Below, piece by piece: positions 9,372-20,285 of a DNA stretch of 28,612 nt. A program made the position numbers and the translations under genes. The notes below the pieces were generated by a model that was not told the DNA's origin, searched no databases, and saw only the letters and a program-made list of their open reading frames with translations. The stretch is from positions 1 through 28,612 of the forward strand of contig JAAAJB010000461.1 in NCBI GenBank assembly GCA_016098155.1. The letters are read 5' to 3'. The DNA comes from Actinomortierella ambigua (taxonomy: Eukaryota > Mortierellomycota > Mortierellomycetes > Mortierellales > Mortierellaceae). The stretch's first letter is position 1; each line of letters opens with the position of its first letter.

Positions 9372-10304
9372 AGGACAGCCGAAAAGCATTTCACCTCAGC
9401 TTATACCAGTTTGCTCACACCCACCCACCTACCCACCTACACATACACACACACAAACGCGCAACATTCACACAAACATCCATGCGCTCCTCCAGTGGCA
9501 CAGCATCCCTCTCCTTTGGTCGTCGGGCACAAAACTGACGAAGGGAGCTGCTTCCTCTTCTCCCTCCACATGCACATTGTTGAGCAGTGGAAAATGACAT
9601 CTCTACCCTCACTACAGGTCCTTGCAACCATCTACCATGCGATGCACTCAAACGTTGCTCGCAATGAATGCTGTCGGCGCCAAGGATTCCTAGAAGGACT
9701 AATCACCCAAATGCTACTTTTTTTTTCTGTTCGTGGAAAGTTTTTCTTTTGCGACCCCCCCCCCCACCTTCCCTCACTTTCTCCTCTTTCCGATATTGTA
9801 CTTGCCCTTGACCCTCCTACCCCAGCAACCCTTTTCTTTTTTTCTTTTCCTCCCTGTATAGTATCGTTTTTTTTCTGTGAAAATAAAAAGATTGTCCCTG
9901 TATTCCTTGTCTTGTGTCAGGATGAACGGGCCAAATAATTTGGCTCTTTCAAAGTTGGTGGCGCTGCGAACGGAATCGGAGTTACGACTGAGCAAGCCTT
10001 TCACCGAGCCAGTTTTTTTTTTTTTTTTTTTTGCTGGGCCTTACCCAATTGACGGGTGTATTTTANNNNNNNNNNGGGGGGGGGAGGAATAAATTGTGTT
10101 TTCTTTGGGGGGGGGTTGGGGGGGGGAGGGTTTTTTTTTTTTTTTTTTGTGCCTGCGACTGACCAATTGAGTGTGTGTCTTCATCGTTCTTTCTTTGTTT
10201 CTTTCTACTTTTTATTCATTTTCTTACCATCCACACACAAACACATACACACACCACCCTCCCCACTCCACCTCTCACCCTTCCACCTGCACAGGAAAAG
10301 AAAG
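9372..10304. other. Intergenic region with homopolymers and assembly gap
   Basis: Holds the 3' flank of the bHLH gene and the promoter and leader of the carrier gene. No gene is supported. It contains CA-rich repeats at about 9418-9460, poly-T of about 20 on either side of the gap, and long G runs. Confidence 0.6.
10066..10075. other. Assembly gap of ten N
   Basis: Ten undetermined bases, followed at once by a G run and flanked at greater distance by two poly-T tracts of about 20. Both flanks also carry CAATTGA (near 10047 and 10163), so a collapsed or mis-joined repeat is possible. No coding sequence is interrupted in my models. Confidence 0.98.
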
Positions 10305-11385
10305 ATGTCGAACGATTCTATGAGAGCCGTCAAGGACTGTGTTGCTGGTACCGTTGGCGGTATTGTCCAGGTCTTTGTTGGTCAGGTATGCCTCTCCGAA
10401 TCAAGAGTCAATGACAATGAATTGTAGGCGGTGTCCATCCTCATGAGTCCATTGCCATCAAGGGTTGATTACTGATCTCTTGACAATTTTTTTTCTTCTT
10501 TCCTTTCTGCCTTTCGCTGTAGCCCTTTGATACCGTCAAGGTGGTAAGTACCACTCCCAAGCTACTCTAAGCTTGGACCCTGTCTCTGGATTTTTTTTTT
10601 ACAGCTTGGAGTGGTTCGTCCAATGAGAGGCAGTAGCACACCAAGCTTTTTTTTTCATTTCTCACCTCCATCGCAACCTGGACTGTAGACAAGGGAGCTG
10701 CACAGCTGGAGATGGATAGACATCCTCCTTATTCGCGTACACCTTGCAGAGAGACTTTCCCCACACCGCCATTCCCCCACACAAACATACATCTATACAC
10801 ACTCAGATCGATCATGGATTTCAGTTCCGATCAACACTACTCTGAAGTTGATCACCCCACCAGGACGCCCTATTGCCAATCGCCCAAACTCTCTGCTTTG
10901 CCACTACATCTGGATTCTGGCGACGAAGAAAAGAAAAAAAACCCAGAGTAGGAGAAGAAAAGAAATACGGTGCTCTCCCCATGGATGCAACCAGAACAGT
11001 TTTGTCTCTTTTATTTCCTCTCTTGCTCTCGACAAAACACTTGCTCTTTTTTGTCTTTCATCCACCCCTTGCTTGGATGCAACAGAGAGTGCAAAAGGAG
11101 AGACAGCGACAGAGAGATGGAGAGGCAGATAAACGAGAGAGAAGAGAGAGAAGAGAGAGAGAGTGTGGAACATTGGGCAGAGCATAGAGGTTCGGGTTTT
11201 AGAGAGCTTTGCTGGGATCTACCGCATGATGCCAACAAACCACTGCGTGATCCGTCGTAGAGAGCAAAGCTATTTGCTGTTCTTTTTACTTGGAAAAAGC
11301 CACACAGTTTAGAAAAGGCCCGAGTTTTCTTTTCCCCCTTTGCCCCCTTTTTTGATTGTGCATAGTGGACCCTTTCTTTCCCCCA

Positions 11386-11426
<41 letters not shown>

Positions 11427-12682
11427 CCGTTTCGACCCGACAAAGGAGAAAACCCATCTTCGAGATCTTCCGTGCGTCGAAATCCACTCAAAAGTCATGG
11501 TTCGGCCCCTATTCCCCCGCCAAAATGGGCATTGGCTTAATTTACCAGCTGACAAGAAAAAAAAACACAGCGGGGGACAGGAAATTAGAAATGGATAGGC
11601 GGGGGAAGAGGCCAAAAACCTCACCTGTAGAACCATCTGTCCGTACTAAACCGTTGCCTTTACCTTTTCTCTCCCCCGTCTTTCCAATCATTTTTTAGCG
11701 ATTGCAAACAATGCCTGCGCCTCTGCCAGGCCAGCCTCCCAAGTACACGGGCACATTGGACTGTGTGAAGCAGACGTTGAGCAAGGAGGGCATCCGTGGA
11801 TTCTACAAGGGCACGACTACGCCTCTTATCGGCATCGGAGCCTGTGTCTCGGTTCAGTTTGTGACGCTGGAGGCCATGAAGCGCCATTACCACTCGCAGA
11901 ACGGACCCCAGGCCAATGGATTCCTGACCAACTCGCAGCTGTACCTGGCTGGTGCCGCCAGTGGTATGGCCAACTCGATCATCTCGGGCCCTGTGGAGCA
12001 TATCCGTACGCGCTTGCAGGTCCAGACCGGTGCGGCTCCTGTCAAGGCCATTGCTGGTGAGGGTGCCGCTGCCGCTTTGGGTGCTGGCTCGAGTGTCGCT
12101 GCCAAGGAGGCGGCCACGTCGGCCCTGTTCTTTACAGGCCCTGTGGACGCAGTGCAGAAGATCTATCGTGAGCATGGCCTCCGTGGCATCTACAAGGGCC
12201 AGGCTGTGACGATGGTCCGTGAGTTCCAGGGCTATGGTGCCTACTTTGCTGCGTACGAGTATCTGGTCCAGCGTGCCATGCGCCTGGAGAACAAGGAGCG
12301 CTCCGAGCTGAGCACGCTGAAGGTCGTTGCCTATGGTGCCTGCGCTGGCTATGCCATGTGGTAAGTTGGATTGATAGGCAAGAGCGCAAAAAAAATTGTA
12401 GTTTAGTTAGGGTTAGACACTGACTTTCGCTCTTTTTTTTCGCTCCACCCAAATAGGACTACCGTCTACCCCATTGATGTGATCAAGTCCAAGCTGCAGA
12501 CGGATGGCTTCACAAGCAGCACGCGCCAGTACTCGTCGGCTCTGGACTGTGCTCGCAAGACGTTTGCCAAGGAGGGCGTGGCAGGTTTCTTCAAGGGCTT
12601 TGCACCATGCATCCTTCGTGCTGCTCCAGCCAACGCCATGACATTCCTCGGCTTTGAGATGGCCATGCGTGTCCTGAACTAA
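10305..12682 (+). CDS. YMC1: Mitochondrial carrier protein, Ymc1-like (329 aa)
   Basis: Four exons: 10305-10385, 10523-10543, 11699-12360, 12457-12682; 329 aa is normal for the family. Inner mitochondrial membrane solute carrier with three repeats and three signature motifs: PFDTVKVRLQ (residues 28-37), PVEHIRTRLQ (132-141) and PIDVIKSKLQ (260-269). Family phrases GFYKGTTTPLIGIGACVS and GFFKGFAPCILRAAPANA resemble yeast Ymc1/Ymc2 and, more distantly, carnitine and basic amino-acid carriers. The substrate cannot be fixed from sequence; glycine or glutamate has been suggested for Ymc proteins. An Ala-rich insert (about 146-176) sits in the matrix loop of repeat 2. Oddities: exon 2 is a 21-nt microexon coding PFDTVKV, the core of the first signature, and intron 2 is 1155 nt. 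Introns 1 and 3 are 137 and 96 nt. Confidence 0.93.
10544..11698 (+). other. Long second intron of the carrier gene
   Basis: Runs from GTAAGT to TTTTTTAG. It contains a 31-bp AG microsatellite (11393-11423) and A/G-rich tracts. No additional exon is needed: the protein is continuous from VKV to RLQT. Confidence 0.85.
11393..11423. repeat. (AG)n microsatellite inside an intron
   Basis: Perfect AG run of about 31 bases in intron 2 of the carrier gene. Confidence 0.95.
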
Positions 12683-13622
12683 GAACAAAAAAAAAGAGAG
12701 AGCGAAAGGAAACAAGAACGAGGACGGCCAGTGATCCCAGAAGAAGCGGGGAAGCTCGGAGTAGAAGGTAGCGAGGGCTTCTTTTCTCAGGAGAGGAGAG
12801 GGAAGGGGGTAGGGGTGAATAGTCCTTCTTCTTCCAGGAACGCTCACTCCACCCACCCAACCTCCCCCCTCCTGTGTCGAGCCAAGAGAAGAAGATGGGA
12901 CGAACGAGGCGCGAGAGGCTGTGATATTATATTTTTGTACAACTCCCATGTCATGCCGTCTATGAACAACTTTTTTTTTCACGATCTTTGCCACGACCAC
13001 ACTTTTTTTCGATTTAGACTAGAGCATTCTGTTCCTCTCTTTCTTTCTTTCTTTCTTTCTATTTTTACATTGCATTTTCATCAATATAATCAGTGATACC
13101 CTTCTTACAACATCAACGTGTATGGACAGGTGGTTGCTTATTCGGAGATGTGTCTGGAGGATGGTATGCATGCACCCAAGCTATTCATGCGACATTCAGT
13201 TCGTATGATAGAACGCGCGTTTTGCAGGGTGGGGAGGGGGGTAATTTTCTAGGATATGACGACCGTTGTTTAAAAGACGGCGGAGTTAGACAAACCTAGA
13301 ATCTTGAGAGGCCCAGCGTACTCGCTCGAATGCCAAGAGACGTAGGCAAGGAACCGTTGGGCACCGTTTGAACAGGAACATTGGGAGCACCGGGAGGTGT
13401 GGATTCAATTTACAGAAACAGACCATTTTGTGTAAGGTGTACCTGGACCCATAGGTCGGTCAGCGCTCTGGCGGGGTTGGCAGAACCACAACGAACGGGG
13501 GCGAGAGAAAACTATCGAAACCCTGTCCCTGAAAATTGGTGGCGCGCAAGTCAATGTGGGAAAAAAAAAGGGTTTCATCTTGAACCCACGCCCTTTCATC
13601 CATTCTCACATTACTTTGCACA
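12683..13622. other. Intergenic region between the carrier and LCL3
   Basis: About 940 bases with no credible gene. A CTTT microsatellite lies at about 13039-13060. The right part should hold the LCL3 promoter; I see no clear TATA box. Confidence 0.6.
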
Positions 13623-15168
13623 ATGGGTTGGCCATTCACTCGAAAGGATAAGGACAAGGATGACGAAGCAACGAAAAAATCAGTGTTAGCCGACACGCTT
13701 CCAGAGGCCGCGACGGAGGCCATCATGCAGGCGCGCCAAGTGGTAGCGAGCACCCAAAAGTCCATGGAGAGCACCCTCGACAGGACAGTGGCCTCGGCAA
13801 CCCCAGCACTATCAGCCATCATGGCCGACAAGATCCCAGCCTCGGTGCAGCCGTATGTGATCACGTCGGCAGTGTTTGGGGCGGGTGCTTTGGCGATCAT
13901 GATCTACCGGCGCCAGCTTCGTCGGATCCCGACCTCGGCGTACCTGACCCCTGATATGTTGCAAGGGAGACGGGTTTTGCGCGGGAAGGTGACCAGTGTC
14001 GGCGATGCGGACAATTTTCGGTTCTATCATACACCAGGAGGATTTTTGTCCGGATGGGGCTGGCTGCGCCATGTGCCAAAGAGTAACCAAGGTAACAGCA
14101 ACGAGGGGGGGGGGTGTTTTTCGTGTCTTAGTGTGAGTCGTACTAGATGTTTTTCCTAGGAAATTCATACTCACTTGGTCTCCCTTTTTTTTTAGAGCTC
14201 AAGGGTCAAACAATGCATGTTCGATTGGCTGGCGTGGATGCTCCAGAGGTAACAAACAAAAAGAAAGGGGGGTGGGAATGAACCCTGACCTTCTTAGCCG
14301 CTCCCCTTCTCGAGAAAGACCCCCCCCCCCCAGACGGCGCATTGGAACGAGGCGCTCGTTCCTCCACGTCGTCCTTCTATGCACCTTGTATGTGATCATG
14401 TGGATTAATCTATTTTTTAACCCTCTCCTTGCACGGTCCTATTTTTAGGGAGCACATTTTGGTATGCCGGCGCAACCGTTCTCCAAGGAGGCGCTTGAAT
14501 GGTTAAGATCTCAACTGTTGGGGAAGACTGTGTTTGTCAAGCCCTACGCTAAAGACCGCTATGATCGTGTTGTAAGTTGATTCGTAGGCCACTGCAAAGC
14601 ACTCTTTCCCCTCATCCCCACCCCCACCCCTACAGCCCTTTATTGAACTGATCGGTTGGGGATATTGATTGGTTACACACAATCATGGTTGATTTCTGAT
14701 CCTGCCTCCCATCCGCCCCTTCCTGCCTTCCAGGTCTCTGTGGCCTGGGTCCGTAGAACGATACCGTTCCTACCCAAGAAAAATGTCAGTCTGGAGATGC
14801 TCAAGATTGGGTATGGACAGGTCTACAAGCAAGCCGGTGCCGAGTATGGTGGATTCCTGGCCGAGTTTGAGCGAACGGAGGCTGCAGCCAAGTAAGTCAC
14901 CGATATGGAGAGAGAGAGCCAGAAGGGGAGAAAAAAAAAGGAAGGGGGGGGGAGTGGAGGCGGGATGAAGAGAGACCTGAAAAAAAATGACACGTTTCAA
15001 TTCTTACAAAATCCCATCGTACTCACAAAGAAGGGTCAATTGTTCATGATCCAATCAATACTTCTTTACAACCTTAGGGCCAGGAAAAAGGGCATTTGGT
15101 CGCAAAAGGTCGTGGTGTCCGCGGCTGAACATAAGAAGCAATATCTTCGAGGCGGAGATAATTCATAG
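13623..15168 (+). CDS. LCL3: Lcl3-type membrane-anchored SNase-family endonuclease (297 aa)
   Basis: Five exons: 13623-14091, 14196-14248, 14449-14571, 14734-14891, 15078-15168. Staphylococcal-nuclease-fold protein of the Lcl3 family, which in yeast is mitochondrial and membrane-bound. A charged N-terminus and a helical segment precede one membrane helix (about 77-95, YVITSAVFGAGALAIMIY). The nuclease domain starts near residue 116. Visible landmarks are GDADNFRFYHTPGG (127-140, acidic metal-site region), VRLAGVDAPE (165-174, with Arg166, Asp171 and Glu174 matching nuclease Arg35, Asp40 and Glu43), PAQPFSKEAL, KDRYDRV with Arg214 matching Arg87, and KNVSLEMLKIGYGQVY. The usual YGR context of the last arginine is YDR here. 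All catalytic positions I can align are present, so activity is likely. Introns are 104, 200, 162 and 186 nt. Confidence 0.93.
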
Positions 15169-15338
15169 ACACAATACATACATTATTGATGGAAATGAAG
15201 CTTTAGAATGTCACTGTGTTTCATGGGTTTCTTTTAATACGAGACGGTAGAAGTAGAGGAGGGTAAACAGCTCTAGTGAATAGCAGCATACACAGTAGAA
15301 CTAGGAACGAGATGTGGTTGAAGAATGGGGGGGGGGGT

Positions 15339-16844
15339 TTAGAAAAACAGCTCACGCAGGATGCGCTCGGTGTCCTCGGGATTGGTAACGGAATGGCCGG
15401 TGACGCGGGGGTCGACGTAAATCTCGTAGTCGTTGCCACCCTTGAAGGTCTTGTCACCGAAGAAGTGAACCGTCTTGAACTTCTCGTCCTCAATGTGGCG
15501 CAGGCAGTAAGTCTTGTCCCAGCCAGTAGGGAAGACATCGAAGGAGATCTGACCACCTAATGATGGTTGGTATGAGATAAGAAAGGTGAAAGGAAAAAAA
15601 AAGGATGGCGATGAGTATATTATGATGTTTGGAAAAAGGAAACCAAAGTTGCCAGGACCAGGATGCAGGGATTCGTTTCCTTACCAATGGAGAAGGTCAG
15701 GCCATAGTCGGGGAACTCGTTCTGGAGAGCTGTGACAAACTTTTCACGGATCTTATGCTCGAGATCAAACTTTTCAAACTCGTTGCGCTCGGGGTGGCTG
15801 CAGTTACGTCCAATAGGCGAAATGTTGATCATGCCGTTGCGGAACTCGACAAAGGTACCACTGTTCAAAAGAGAAAGAGGCGTCAATGACAAGAGAATTA
15901 GGCATGCGTGGCAGAAACTTGAGAGAGCGAGGGCAGTCTTGCATGACTTCTTACCGCTTGATAGGGATATCGAGGTCGGCAATGTAGCGGAGGACAAAGT
16001 TGGCAAACTTCTTGTAACGCTCCTCGCCCAGGTAGTTGATGAAGCTCTAGTGGATCGATCCCACCAACCCAGATGCACCAAATATGAGCAGTAACAGAGA
16101 GAGAGGGGTGGATGTAAGCCATTGCTGTTGGGGGAGGCGTATCAATTGAACACGTTGCAATATAGAGTTGACCGTTTACCTGCGATGCAAGTTGAGCACC
16201 CAACTTGTAAGCGGTGAGGCCGTTTTCCGAGAAACAGTAGTCAAAGTTTTGAAGGACTAGATTCAATTACAATTTTAAAATTAGATCGCATGTTTGCTTG
16301 TAAAGTCATGGAGGATGGTCCACGTTGCATGGACTCCAACTTTGGGGGTCAAGCTCGAGAGGGCTGGAAAAAAAAACTACAGCCCAACAGCCTCCTTAAC
16401 CCCATGTGTCCATAGCGATTGTCACGCGTCCAGCCGCAGCTAACCTGTTCACTTACCCTTGGGGCCCAATTGCTCAACCTGCTTGTTCAGGTCAGATCCA
16501 CCAACAAAACCAATGACACACTTCTTGCGAAGGTCGGCCAAAGTCTTCTCCATGGCAGGAGTGATCTCCTATTGTTTTAAGAGGGCGAAAGGATAGAGCG
16601 AAGGAGGGCGAAGCGACGACAGTGAGTGATGGGTGGCATTCAATTTGCATATCAAAGTTACATTCCTGAAACGACGTTCGTGTACCACCAACAAAAAAAA
16701 AATATTTCTATGTTGGTTTGAGCGCGTCACTGTCTGAAGGCGTACCTTGCGAGCAGGAGTAAGGGTGCCATCGACATCAAAGAGACAGATGGTGTCGGCG
16801 AGAGGGCGGTCAGCGAAAACGGAGATGGGAGCGTCAGTCATCAT
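15339..16844 (-). CDS. SEC53: Phosphomannomutase (257 aa)
   Basis: Six exons in transcription order: 16844-16746, 16568-16457, 16256-16180, 16046-15955, 15860-15685, 15556-15339. Cytosolic enzyme that converts mannose-6-phosphate to mannose-1-phosphate for GDP-mannose, feeding N-glycosylation, O-mannosylation, GPI anchors and wall mannans. HAD-superfamily motif [12 protein letters not shown] places the nucleophile at Asp23 and the acid/base at Asp25. Other family marks are [56 protein letters not shown] and [16 protein letters not shown]. The length is standard for eukaryotic PMM. The gene starts MM; either Met could serve. It is divergent from the Sec61-beta gene, with 347 bp between start codons. 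Confidence 0.96.
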
Positions 16845-17191
16845 GTCGTGTAGGTTGGATGGTAGAATGGTTGAGTGGTTGAATGAAAGGTGTGTTGAAG
16901 AAAAATAAAAAAGATGCACGAGCTGGCCCTGCTGGGGGGCCATTTTTATCTGTGGAGGGAGATCCTCGACTGATAGTGGGAAAAGTGAAGGGGCTGATCG
17001 TGCCTGGAAATAATTTTTTATATGATTCTCCTCGAAATGCTGCTGGTCCACACTTCTGCCTCTGATTGGTTGGAGTTTTTGTGCGAGAAAGGTTGGTGGG
17101 CCATATTTCATAGAGCACCTTTTTCTGTTCATCATCCGCCTCTTTCTCCATCCTTCCACCTTTTTCCCAACCCGCCATCACCACCAAAGCC
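16845..17191. promoter_or_regulatory. Shared divergent promoter of phosphomannomutase and Sec61-beta
   Basis: This 347-bp interval must contain both promoters. One ATTGG (CCAAT box on the minus strand, 17065-17069) lies in it, and an AT-rich stretch with TTATATGATT lies at about 17017-17026. A bidirectional CCAAT-dependent promoter is inference. Confidence 0.5.
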
Positions 17192-17940
17192 ATGGTAAGA
17201 ACTGCGCTCCTCGATCCTCTTTCTCTCTCCGTCCCAAGGCCCAGGCTCAGGATACAGCACCACTAGACCGACTCTCTCCCTCTCTCTCCTTGGCAGGATA
17301 CCAGGACAAATAGAAGAACAACCCCCACTACCAGCGCACTCGGCGTGTCACTTCTGGATCGCGTGCCTGTTGGTTCTAGATGATAGAATGGAGTCATCCT
17401 CCGGTACTAATCTCGCATTCATTCTCTCTCAATGACATAGTCTGACTCTGCTCCCTCCCCTAACCCCTCTGGTGCCTCTCCCCGCGGTGCCGTCAGGTGA
17501 GTTTTCTATAGAGTTCTTTTTTTCGTGCAATGGACAAATGCATCCTGATCTACCTCAGCTCGACAGTTTCTTAACTTATGCTGTTTCTATTTGCTCAATA
17601 CCCAAATCCTTTAGACGCCGTGCCACTGCCTCGCGTGCCCAGAGCTCGCGCGCCCCTGGCCCCAGCACCTCTGGCATGATGCGCATCTACACCGACGACT
17701 CGCCCGGCCTCCGCGTGTAAGTGCACTTATTCCAGAATGTGCCTGATCGAAGGGGCATGGAAAACAAGTGTCCAGGAGAGAGACGAAAGAAAGAAAGAAA
17801 GAAAGAGAAAGATTCTAACTCGGGCGCCCTTTTTCAATCACACACACAATAGTGATCCCGTTGTTGTCCTCGTTCTGTCGCTGGCTTTCATCGCCTCGGT
17901 CTTTGCCCTCCACATCTACGGCAAGCTGACCAAGGCCTAA
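17192..17940 (+). CDS. SBH1: Sec61-beta subunit of the ER translocon (82 aa)
   Basis: Four exons: 17192-17194, 17441-17496, 17615-17716, 17853-17940. Small tail-anchored subunit of the Sec61 protein-conducting channel in the ER membrane. The protein has a Ser/Pro-rich cytosolic N-terminus (SDSAPSPNPSGASPRG), a basic stretch, the family hallmark GMMRIYTDDSPGLRVDP and a C-terminal membrane helix (VVVLVLSLAFIASVFALHIY) followed by GKLTKA. The length matches fungal Sbh1. The first coding exon is just ATG, followed by GTAAGA; the 246-nt intron contains a perfect TACTAAT branch site near 17404 and ends ATAG. No other nearby ATG gives an in-frame Sec61-beta N-terminus. The protein cannot be made without correct splicing at the start codon. 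Confidence 0.93.
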
Positions 17941-18276
17941 AGAAGGATTCTTTTTGTCTCAATCACACCCTCTGTCTTCTTTCGGGATCTACACCTTAAT
18001 CGAGCTCATGAGGGGAAGGAAGGATCAATGAAAGAATTGGACAGACAACAAAGCGCCATCCCCCGGTTTACGGGAGGAGGCCTTTTGCCCATGTCTATTC
18101 CTCCATGTTTTCCAACACCCAGCTCACAAACACACATCTTGTATCATATAGCCAACCCTTCAATGAAAACGCGTACAGCTTTTTTTTCTATTATGAGGAC
18201 TATATAGTACATGATCAGAGGAAAGGGCGAAAGAGGAGGGGGGGGGAGAGCTACTCTTGTTATTTTCTGTTCTTTT
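17941..18276. other. Convergent 3' region between Sec61-beta and the RtcB gene
   Basis: 336 bases between two facing stop codons. No gene is seen; it holds the 3' UTRs of both neighbours. A G-run lies at 18239-18246. Confidence 0.6.
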
Positions 18277-20221
18277 TTACACAGACCGATTCTTCTCGTT
18301 ACGCATCTTGTACGTGGCAATGGGACGCAGAATAGCGACAATCTTGGCGAACGGCAAGAGATCATGGATGACATCGTAAATGTCCTTGTAAGCACCAGGC
18401 TGTTCTTCCAGCAGCAGATTGGGGTCTTCGCAGACAACCATCGAGCCCAGCTCTGTCGTCTGCAGAGCTGCAATCGACTCTTGCCGTGACGAGGCCACAG
18501 GCCGCTTCTGAAGGGCCTTGGCACGCGGCCACTGTCGCCCAGCGCCGTGGGCCAACGAGAACCCGTTAAAGAGTCCGTTTCCAGTAGAGGCATCAGCAGC
18601 AGCAGCAGGAGCAGCACTAGCAGCATTGGCAGCACTAGCACTGTTGAGACCACCAGCGTTCTGCTCAACGGGATCGTGTGGCATGACCAGGTAACTGTGA
18701 TGACCGCGACTACCAGGGATCACCACCAAGCCGCGATCGCTTGGCGCAGCTCCCTTGCGATGGATGAAGTACGATCTGCTATTGTTGTTGCTGTCATCGT
18801 CACCATCGACTCTACTACCTTCTTGCAGATCCAGCTCCTTCTGCTCGACATGGTTGTGCCAGATGTCCAGGAGTTTGACAGCGTCCTCCTCGGCATTGAG
18901 CCGTGTCAGGACCCGGCGAGCGACCAGCTCACGGTTGGCGCGGGCCCATTGGCAGGCGAGATTGTGTTGAGCGAGGTAGTTTCGCCCAGCATCCGAGTCG
19001 GCGTAGAGGCCGAGGGTCGAGGTTGCCATCTTCTTGGAATTCTTCTTGTCTTTGGATGCATGGGTGCTGGTGCTGGTACTGGTGTTATCATTGTTGCGAG
19101 TGGAATCGAGGACGGTCTGACCAAACTTGCGAGACCCTGTGTGGACGATGAGGTAGGTCTTGTCATCGGTGATGTTGAAGGCGGTGCAGAGGTCGGCGTC
19201 GACGATGGAATCCAGAACAACAAACTCGGCGAAATGGTTACCGCCGCCCAAGGTTCCCAACTGATCCAGATGGAGATTGTTGTTGTCGTCACCCCTTTCG
19301 ATCAAGGTTTGAAGGTGGTGGTGGTGGTGCGGCGGTGGTGATGGCGGTAGTGATTGATCGTCGTTGCAAAGTTGGTCGACCAGGAACTGATGAGGATCGC
19401 CTTCGGTCCATGGGCCCTCCAGACCGACGAGACGATCGACAATCTTTTGAGGCCGGATCGAGCTCGAGAGCCGAGTTTTGTAAACGGCCATGCCACAGCC
19501 AATATCATTGCCGATCAGTGCTGGGTAGATGAGGTTCTCTGTAATGAACGTGGCTCCAACAGGTGTTGCTTGACCTAAAATCCCGAGGAGAAGGAGGAAG
19601 GAGACGTTAAATTTAGTTTAGGACGGCTCAACTTTTTTTTATTGTCCCCTTTGACGTGATGAAGTGTCGGAAGAGGGAAAAAATCAGCATACCTGGATGA
19701 AGATCCGGTTGTCCAACAACTCGACGCATGCCTGGCAAAAGAGAAACACGTTTGAGTTGTCCTTCCGCCTCAGGATCGACAAAACTCTTCTTGGCCAGAA
19801 CCGTGACGGACACCGAACTTGCTGGAGCAAAACTGATGGTCTTGGGTATATCTTCCTTGCACTCCTCAAGTGTCAGACTTGTGTCGGTAGCTGAATCGCT
19901 GCTCTTCTTCTCTGTCTCCACCATGCTTGCCGCAGCAGCGGTAGGAGCAGCTACTTGGCCGATAAACGCCTCACCACATGATATGTACACAAGGCTGTCC
20001 TGAACAACCTTGCCTTGTGTAAACCAGATGGCCTTGTCCGTCACGTCAACACCCTGTGTCAGATATAGGACCTTGGCGCGCTTCAGTCTAAGCTTGTTGC
20101 GAGCGAGGGTGAAGATCTCGGCAACGGCGTCTGACTGATCGTCGAGTTTGAGCAGGACAGCTGACCGCTGGGTCTGCTTGGCGTTATTGATCAATGTGAG
20201 TCGGAGGGTTGTTGACGGCAT
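18277..20221 (-). CDS. rtcB: RtcB-family RNA ligase, release-factor-H-coupled type (608 aa)
   Basis: Two exons: 20221-19693 and 19574-18277. RtcB enzymes join RNA 2',3'-cyclic phosphate or 3'-phosphate ends to 5'-OH ends using GTP and Mn2+. Conserved elements in order: QPDLHPG, IGNDIGCGMAVYKT (Asp200, Cys203), LGTLGGGNHFAEF (Asn289, His290), VHTGSRKFG (His321), YLAQHNLACQWARANRE, WHNHVEQ, HRKGAAPSDRGLVVIPGSRG, LAHGAGRQW (His519, the expected guanylylated histidine) and ATYK near the end. LVGLEGPW, the RG in IPGSRG and LGSMVVCEDPNLLLEE match the family paired with PrfH in bacteria rather than the tRNA-splicing RtcB/HSPC117. An N-terminal region of about 85 residues (RLKRAKVLYLTQG and VYISCGEAFIG) looks like a small beta-rich domain. 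Asn/Ser/Thr- and Ala-rich insertions near residues 335-360 and 480-505 account for the extra length. The enzyme appears intact. Confidence 0.92.
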
Positions 20222-20285
20222 GTATTATGTGTTGTGTGTGTGTGAGTGTGTGTATGTGTGTAGGAGAGGAATGGAAAGGTGGCTG

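Noticed and set aside
18547..19341. Plus-strand open frame opposite the RtcB gene
   Set aside because: Antisense shadow of a strongly conserved minus-strand enzyme, with low-complexity translation.
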